Notes under the pieces: generated by a model | The model's database searches: none | The model's input: only the letters and a program-made list of their open reading frames with translations | What the model was told of the DNA's origin: nothing | Origin: JAWXVD01 sp044425705 | GTDB taxonomy: Bacteria; Bacillota; Clostridia; Lachnospirales; Lachnospiraceae | Length of the DNA stretch: 18,577 bases | Direction of reading: 5' to 3' | Assembly: GCA_044425705.1 (NCBI GenBank) | Contig: JAWXVD010000066.1 | Span: forward strand, 1-18,577 | Program-made: the position numbers and the translations under genes | Shown: piece after piece, positions 13,813 to 18,577 of the stretch | How positions within the stretch are numbered: position 1 is the stretch's first letter | Layout: every line of letters starts with the position of its first letter

Positions 13813-14848
13813 CATCTTTTTCCACTTCGCCCATAATATCTTCCATTTGTATATGTTGCTCCCATGCTTCTGCATCTGGTAAAGCACGACGATATAGTTC
13901 TGGTATTTCTTGTGTAAACTTATATTCAGATACGCCAATCGGTTTACTTGTATCCTTTAGTGCATATTCCGCCACCATTTTATTTTTATTTCTGCAAAGG
14001 ATTAAGCCAATTGATGGATTGTCTGATTCAGCTTTCATCTGTTCATCTATAAGCGTTAAATAAAAGTTCATTTTCCCTGCGTACTCTGGTATAAATTTTG
14101 TCATTTTCAATTCAATGACCACATAACAATGTAGCTGTGTATTATAGAACAATAAGTCCGGTGCAAACTCTTCCTCATCTACTCTTATAATCTTTTGATG
14201 TCCAATATATGCGAAACCTGTCCCCATCTCTAGTAGAAAATTAGTAATATTAGCAACCAGCATATTTTCCATTTCTCGCTCCAACATCCCCTCATGAAAT
14301 TCCACAAAATCAAAAATATACGGATCTTTCATAGTTTGAATTGCTAATTCACTTTGTACCGAAGGTAATCGTGATGCAAAATTTTGCACTTTATCTGCTC
14401 TACTTTGTCTATCAATTAATTTTGTTGCAATTTGATGTTCTAACACTCTAAGCGACCATCCATTTTCTATAATCTTTTCACCATACCAATACCTATCTTC
14501 CATAGTCTTCAACTTCTCAATCAATACTATATTATGAGACCATGGTAATTTTGCAGACACTGTCTGCAAAAAGTTTATATCTTGGATTTCATTTGCAAAT
14601 TTTTTCATATATCTTAAATTTCTCGCTGAGAATCCCTTGATATTAGGCATAGCAATTTTTAATTCTTTAGCCAATGTATCAATAAATTGATTTCCATATT
14701 GTGACTGTTTAATTAAATCTTGTCCAATATCATAATACAACTGTATCATTTCTGCATTAGCCTTTAGCATAGCACGATATTGTGCTTTTTTTATCTTATT
14801 TTTCAGTTTATCTATTAGTATAATCATTTCATTATTTTCTGATGACAT
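13802..14848 (-). CDS. YhcG/DUF1016 PDDEXK nuclease family protein
   Basis: 348 residues. The N-terminal DUF1016 part (about 8-160) includes LYYDIGQDL, FSARNLRYMKKFA and the LPWSHN motif (101-106). The C-terminal PDDEXK-like nuclease domain keeps a putative active site: Glu192, Asp231 in FAPDLLFYN, Glu246 and Lys248 in VIELKMTKF, followed by GKMNFYL. Relatives are often found in mobile regions and may act in DNA repair or defence; the target is not established. Start at 14848 with GAGGAGG 5 nt upstream. A perfect palindrome stands just before this ribosome site and again inside the gene. The downstream 55-residue gene overlaps its stop. Confidence 0.9.
   Translation of the reverse strand: MSSENNEMIILIDKLKNKIKKAQYRAMLKANAEMIQLYYDIGQDLIKQSQYGNQFIDTLAKELKIAMPNIKGFSARNLRYMKKFANEIQDINFLQTVSAKLPWSHNIVLIEKLKTMEDRYWYGEKIIENGWSLRVLEHQIATKLIDRQSRADKVQNFASRLPSVQSELAIQTMKDPYIFDFVEFHEGMLEREMENMLVANITNFLLEMGTGFAYIGHQKIIRVDEEEFAPDLLFYNTQLHCYVVIELKMTKFIPEYAGKMNFYLTLIDEQMKAESDNPSIGLILCRNKNKMVAEYALKDTSKPIGVSEYKFTQEIPELYRRALPDAEAWEQHIQMEDIMGEVEKDDES
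14547..14570. repeat. 24-bp exact repeat with palindrome, copy inside the yhcG-like gene
   Basis: TTTGCAGACA, one base, TGTCTGCAAA, with AATT-side flank, identical over 24 bp to 14860-14883. Here it encodes LQTVSAKL of the nuclease's N-terminal domain. Confidence 0.85.
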
Positions 14849-14859
14849 ATAACCTCCTC

Positions 14860-14883
14860 AATTTTGCAGACACTGTCTGCAAA
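14860..14883. repeat. 24-bp exact repeat with palindrome, copy before the yhcG-like gene
   Basis: Identical to 14547-14570. It sits between the stop of the upstream gene (14907) and the Shine-Dalgarno of the nuclease gene, the place expected for an operator or a mRNA hairpin. Confidence 0.85.
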
Positions 14884-14906
14884 TTCAAATGCACTTTACC
14901 TATCTT

Positions 14907-15662
14907 CTAATTGTTTTTCAAAACTTCTACTGAATCTGTAACACTCAACTCATCGTTCATATTCCCCAGAAATCCTTTTGTTCTACACACATCTAAAAAT
15001 ATTTGATTTAGTGATATTTTAATCTTCAAATTGTCTTTCTTAGGTAACGACATCAATTCCGCCTTCATACTTTCTTTATCTTTACAGATAACAAAATTGC
15101 CTAACATTGTTTTATTAAAACATATCACTCCATCCAACATTTCATATTTTACTAATTCATTAACAATCTCAAAAATAAACAATGCTGTAACATATCCTTC
15201 TTTATCATCTATAATAATATCATTGCTAATATCTTCTATCAAAAAAATCAGTTTATAGTTTCTATTTTCATTAACTTTTTTTATATTTTCTAAATATCTA
15301 GAATAATTCCTTATATGCTTTTCTACACATTTCTTTGTACTCAAATATAAGTTTTCAACACTCGGGTTAAGATTAATTGCTTTAATTTTATTAAATCTAC
15401 TATAAAGCTGCTTTTCATCAGAATTAACTGCTATTGAGTATAAATCTCCCCCGTCATCATTTTCAAAAATCGAAACTTGAAAATGTTCTAACATATATGT
15501 TGTATCATCTATAACAAGATACTCATCGGGTGATTCATAATCAATAGTTGTAGAAAACAATTCTATTATCTGCTTAAAATCAATTATCTTACTCTCAATT
15601 TCAACTGAATTTTTCTCCTTCAATTGTTTAAACAATCTCAATATTTCGTTTTTTCTTTGCAT
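14907..15662 (-). CDS. Hypothetical protein, accessory region
   Basis: 251 residues, no signal peptide or membrane helix, family not recognised. The segment TTYMLEHFQVSIFENDDGGD (about 53-72) loosely resembles a motif (IEHFxFDxSxxxxKG) seen in some hypothetical proteins of defence islands, but the conserved Asp-Ser and Lys-Gly parts differ. Later regions are mixed alpha/beta with many Lys/Asn (KIKISLNQIFLDVCRTKG). GGAGGGG lies just before the ATG at 15662. It is 42 nt after the DUF559-like gene and 58 nt before the nuclease gene, so it belongs to the same minus-strand run. Confidence 0.6.
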   Translation of the reverse strand: MQRKNEILRLFKQLKEKNSVEIESKIIDFKQIIELFSTTIDYESPDEYLVIDDTTYMLEHFQVSIFENDDGGDLYSIAVNSDEKQLYSRFNKIKAINLNPSVENLYLSTKKCVEKHIRNYSRYLENIKKVNENRNYKLIFLIEDISNDIIIDDKEGYVTALFIFEIVNELVKYEMLDGVICFNKTMLGNFVICKDKESMKAELMSLPKKDNLKIKISLNQIFLDVCRTKGFLGNMNDELSVTDSVEVLKNN

Positions 15663-15704
15663 TACCCCTCCGTAAAACTACACTTCGTAAACATAGACAG
15701 AACT

Positions 15705-16199
15705 TTATCTGTTTTTTTCTGCAATATTACGCTTAATCATATTAGAAATATACTCAATGTCATCCTCAAATACTTCTTTGTATTTACTATCTAATACTGC
15801 AACATTATGATTTAAAGCAATATATTGCCATCCACAATCAATTAAACGTTGTCTCTTTCTTTCATCTTCTTGATCATTTTTATGCCAATATGTACCATTA
15901 AATTCTACTGCGAATTTATAGATTTTCTCACTTCTTTTCTCGATAACTACAACTGGTATATCAATTTCAAATGGTGCAATTATACTTTTATCGTTAATCC
16001 CAATTATCGAATAATAATCTTCTCCTAATATTATTGGTAATTGTATTCCTAGTAATCCTCTGCAAATATTTTCAGCCTTGCTCCCCGCCATACCTGTTTC
16101 ATAACTATTTTGTATCATAGTTTTACGCCCGTGTTCCAATACTTTTTTATAATTTCTTCTTCCTAATTTTGCTACACGTTTTTGTGATTCTTCAATCAC
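15705..16199 (-). CDS. DUF559/Vsr-like endonuclease domain protein
   Basis: 164 residues read from a GTG start. The N-terminal basic helix (ESQKRVAKLGRRNYKKVLEH) is followed by a Vsr/DUF559-type nuclease core: Glu43 in SKAENICRGLL, Asp80 in FEIDIPVVV, Glu99-Phe-Asn101 in AVEFNGTYWH (Asn where PDDEXK enzymes often have Lys), Trp105-His106, and DERKRQRLIDCGWQYIAL. This layout is that of DNA nicking or homing-type enzymes. The GTG overlaps the stop of the upstream gene by 8 nt, and the upstream product ends in a helix-turn-helix. In relatives the two parts can be one protein, so this may be a split gene or a coupled pair. Confidence 0.7.
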   Translation of the reverse strand: MIEESQKRVAKLGRRNYKKVLEHGRKTMIQNSYETGMAGSKAENICRGLLGIQLPIILGEDYYSIIGINDKSIIAPFEIDIPVVVIEKRSEKIYKFAVEFNGTYWHKNDQEDERKRQRLIDCGWQYIALNHNVAVLDSKYKEVFEDDIEYISNMIKRNIAEKNR

Positions 16200-16779
16200 T
16201 AATCATAATTCCTAAAGTAGTCAACTGGTAAATCATTACTGATGAATTTTTCTTGAAGTACATAGCTAACTCTTTTGTAGATAATTCGTTTTCTATATAT
16301 GTATAATATAGTTCCTGTAAAAATAAAAGTTCATCACTATATCCATACTTCTTAATCGTAGACATTCTTAACTTTCCTTTAGTATCTCTATAAAAAGTTT
16401 GAAATTCACTATAATTCACATTATATTTACTACTATCAAAGTTTTTTCTCAATTTTTCCAAAAAATCAATCTTCTCTTTATGACATCTCATTGTTTCTTC
16501 AAAATCATTAGTATCATAATCCCATCCAAATGGTAGTCGAGCATATTTAGAATAAAAAGATGAAACACCTGTAATTTCATCCATTTTCTTATAATATAAT
16601 TTGTAAACAAATTTCAACAAATAAAGTGTATCCACATAATCTTCAACCGTCTCCCAATTTTCCAAAACTTTTTTTCTAGACACTGACATATCCTCTATCA
16701 TCTTATAATACTCTGATAAATCTCTATCAACATCCTCCTTATTTAACCCCAGACTTTTTAATGATTTCTTATTTTTCAT
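16192..16779 (-). CDS. Helix-rich protein with C-terminal HTH, partner of the DUF559-like nuclease
   Basis: 195 residues, mostly helical and charged, with a likely helix-turn-helix at the end: ELSTKELAMYFKKNSSVMIYQLTTLGI (about 165-191). HTH motifs of this form stand before the nuclease domain in homing-endonuclease-like proteins. The first 160 residues are unrecognised. The stop lies inside the start of the nuclease gene (16192-16199 overlap). The start at 16779 has GAGG 11 nt upstream. Confidence 0.6.
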   Translation of the reverse strand: MKNKKSLKSLGLNKEDVDRDLSEYYKMIEDMSVSRKKVLENWETVEDYVDTLYLLKFVYKLYYKKMDEITGVSSFYSKYARLPFGWDYDTNDFEETMRCHKEKIDFLEKLRKNFDSSKYNVNYSEFQTFYRDTKGKLRMSTIKKYGYSDELLFLQELYYTYIENELSTKELAMYFKKNSSVMIYQLTTLGIMISD

Positions 16780-16815
16780 TTCTCATTTTACCTCATAATT
16801 AACATTTATTTGTTT

Positions 16816-16824
16816 ATTATATCA
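16816..16824 (-). promoter_or_regulatory. Extended -10 promoter element before the 16.8 kb gene
   Basis: Minus strand TGATATAAT: TATAAT at 16816-16821 with TG one base upstream, 37 nt before the ATG at 16779. No convincing -35. The remaining bases to 17041 are AT-rich and hold no gene that I can see. Confidence 0.45.
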
Positions 16825-17041
16825 TTTAATACTTATTTCTACTACATAAAACCGAACATCATTATAACTATGCTGAATTGAAACTAAGATGCCTATAAAT
16901 ATTAGATTATTTACAATAAAAATATTTCACTGTACAATATTTTGGATTTTCATTATATGCTCATTCAATCTTAGAAAAAAATAAAATATTATACATGCTC
17001 ATTTAACTCCAGCGATTTTCTCATCTCTTTTTTCTTACTAT

Positions 17042-17419
17042 CTAGTCAAACACTAGTTCCTTTAACACAATCTCCTCTGCAACACTACGAAAATTATTCA
17101 TCATTCCCACCCAATACAACTGCCGGTTTGACTTCATCTGCTCCGTCAAGCCATGCGTCTTCGCCATCTGTTTTACCATCTTATCTATCTGCTCCCAACG
17201 CATCTTGTCTACCTCATATAAGTGCTGATTCAATTCCCCATTCATAATTAATTGTAACCACTGATAACGTCTATGTTCTCTTATAAAAGCTTCTCTCATT
17301 CTTCCATATTTTCCGATCACATAATGCGTTCCTTCTGGTATAGAGAGATTGGGATAATATATCCCATCCTCTCCTAATGTGTAGCCAATTCCATTTTCTC
17401 CAATAATATGTTTTTCCAT
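17042..17419 (-). CDS. tnpV: Transposon-encoded protein TnpV
   Basis: 125-residue protein of the TnpV family, an accessory gene carried by mobilizable and conjugative elements of Clostridia (first named in Tn4451); biochemical role not known. Typical features: the YTLGEDGIYYPNL start, GKYGRMREAFIREHR (about 36-50), a central NQHLYEVD, GLTEQMK, and the end MNNFRSVAEEIVLKEL. Length is normal. Start at 17419 with AAGGAG 9 nt upstream; a GTG two codons earlier is less likely. It follows the relaxase gene by 13 nt, the order expected for an element's mobilization block. Confidence 0.85.
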   Translation of the reverse strand: MEKHIIGENGIGYTLGEDGIYYPNLSIPEGTHYVIGKYGRMREAFIREHRRYQWLQLIMNGELNQHLYEVDKMRWEQIDKMVKQMAKTHGLTEQMKSNRQLYWVGMMNNFRSVAEEIVLKELVFD

Positions 17420-17432
17420 TCTCACTGTCTCC

Positions 17433-18476
17433 TTATCTTCCTCTGCCTTTATTAGTTGTTCTCTGATAATTATCTATTTCCACCTCTGATTTTTCTCTCT
17501 TTTTATTTTCTTTCGATGTGTATTCTAGTTTTTCTACAATGGTCATTCCTGCGGTTGGATTACCATTCTTTCGTTCCCACTGTACCACAGCCTTATCATA
17601 ATCTTCACTCTCTTGCCCTGCTTTATAATAAGTGTTAAGGAAGTCTTTCACATTCTCATATCCCCAATTATGAAGCGTATACAATAATTGACTTTCTACT
17701 GTTTCTATCTGTTTAATCTCTTCTTGAATTTGTTCTTGTAACTCATTTCTCTTTCGCCACTTAAATACACCATTTGCTTCTTCTAACTCTATCTCCAAAT
17801 ATGCTTTCTTCTTTTCATGTCCAAAGATCCTTTTATTAAATTCTTGGAGTTTATTATATTTCTGTTGTAGTGTAAAATATTCTACTACTAATTTCGATGG
17901 CACTGGCTTCTCCATCGGTTTCTCTATTTCTTTTTCTTCCAAAATATCCGCATATAGCACATCTAAATGCTTCAGCAACATTCTTTCCAAACAAGTAACT
18001 GCATTCAATATAATAGATACTAGTAACCCTTTCTGAATTCCCTGTTTCTGAATACTCTCACGTATTTTGCAATGCACTTCTTCTTTCTTGACTTCCATGA
18101 TTTTCTCTTCTGGTATCTCGCTTAACAATGCACGATCAGCAGTTCGATTCCAACTTGTTCGAACTATATTTTCAAGTTCAATACTCGAAGCTCTCGGATT
18201 ATTTTTTCCAATTTTCTTGGTGGGCAAGTAAATGCTATCTTTCTCAAATACTTGTAATTTTTCTTTTTCATCTTTGATGAATTCATTGATAATATTTGTA
18301 AATCCTATCTTTACTTTATCCAAAAATTCTTTACTCTTAAATTCCTCATTTTTAGGTGTAAATAATATTTCTTCATACACCTCACCTTTATTAATTATTT
18401 TACAACCTTTTCTAATATTTCCATCTTCATCTACAATAGATTTCTTTGTCCTTTCATGTAGACTTGCGAAATATAC
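17433..18476 (-). pseudogene. MobA/MobL-type relaxase, missing the catalytic N-terminus
   Basis: The frame is open from 18476, just after a stop at 18477-18479, to 17433 (about 347 codons). It starts in the middle of a relaxase: FASLHERTKKSIVDEDG, INKGEVYEE, then YLPTKKIGKNNPRASSIELE, WNRTADRALL, VHCKIRESIQKQGIQKGL and a coiled, charged tail ending TTNKGRGR. These parts match the C-terminal half of MobQ-type (MobA/MobL) relaxases. The HUH domain with the catalytic Tyr and metal-binding His residues should lie upstream, but a terminator and unrelated sequence stand there. A GTG at 18380 could start a 315-residue product, which would have no nicking activity. Confidence 0.75.
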
Positions 18477-18522
18477 TTACATTATATTGACCTTCTACTG
18501 CGAATTAATTTATCCAATCAAA

Positions 18523-18572
18523 AAAAATATGGCTACGATAAAGTGCAAAAATACTTGCGAATTATCGTAGCC
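18523..18572 (-). terminator. Terminator upstream of the relaxase remnant
   Basis: Minus strand: GGCTACGATAA (18562-18572) pairs perfectly with TTATCGTAGCC (18531-18541), then after ATA a run of T begins (about 18519-18527). It marks the end of some gene beyond the window and confirms that the relaxase fragment is no longer attached to its own 5' part. Confidence 0.85.
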
Positions 18573-18577
18573 TTCTG

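Noticed and set aside
13645..13938. Longer 97-codon form of the small protein downstream of the nuclease
   Set aside because: The first 41 codons lie in an alternative frame of the nuclease gene, with no ribosome site; the conserved family starts at the Met codon at 13812.
1..18577. CRISPR arrays, tRNA and rRNA genes
   Set aside because: No regularly spaced repeats and no tRNA- or rRNA-like sequences were recognised on reading either strand; a dedicated scan was not possible.

Overview
The window is AT-rich and almost every gene lies on the minus strand. Ribosome binding sites are strong GGAGG types. The gene families (paired NifI-type PII proteins, a PucR regulator, a PTPS-related membrane protein, a Cthe_2159-like beta-helix lipoprotein, TnpV and a MobA/MobL relaxase) point to an anaerobic Clostridia, most likely Lachnospiraceae. 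This placement is inference from family content; no rRNA or other marker gene is present.

Region 1 (about 110-5980, transcribed right to left) is a nutrient-uptake locus: a TauE/SafE exporter, a PucR-family regulator, two PII signalling proteins of the NifI1 and NifI2 types, then the three parts of a taurine-type ABC transporter (permease, binding lipoprotein, ATPase) and a strong terminator. NifI1/NifI2 are known as nitrogenase regulators, but no nitrogenase gene is seen here; the pair sits directly upstream of tauC-tauA-tauB. tauE and nifI1 each have a terminator-like hairpin so close to the start codon that the transcript must read through it, suggesting attenuation. The leaders of tauE, pucR and nifI2 share a 23-base block, and two of them share further blocks.

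Region 2 (about 6130-10150) holds two large polytopic membrane proteins: a GT39-type glycosyltransferase and a PTPS-related protein. A 56-bp palindromic repeat occurs between them and again, in frame, inside the glycosyltransferase gene. Region 3 (about 10360-12080) is a single secreted lipoprotein with a beta-helix carbohydrate-binding fold, its terminator, and an upstream tandem 11-bp repeat that resembles a PhoB/PhoP box.

Region 4 (about 12190-18577) is an accessory mosaic: a C-terminally truncated gene with a foreign scrap behind it, a DUF6941-like protein, a piece matching the end of the EF-Tu gene, a zinc-ribbon protein, a small conserved protein, a YhcG/DUF1016 PDDEXK nuclease flanked by an exact palindrome duplicated inside its own gene, an unknown protein, a two-gene HTH plus DUF559/Vsr-like nuclease unit, TnpV, and a MobA/MobL relaxase lacking its catalytic N-terminus. 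This looks like the remains of one or more mobilizable elements that carried nuclease or defence-type cargo.
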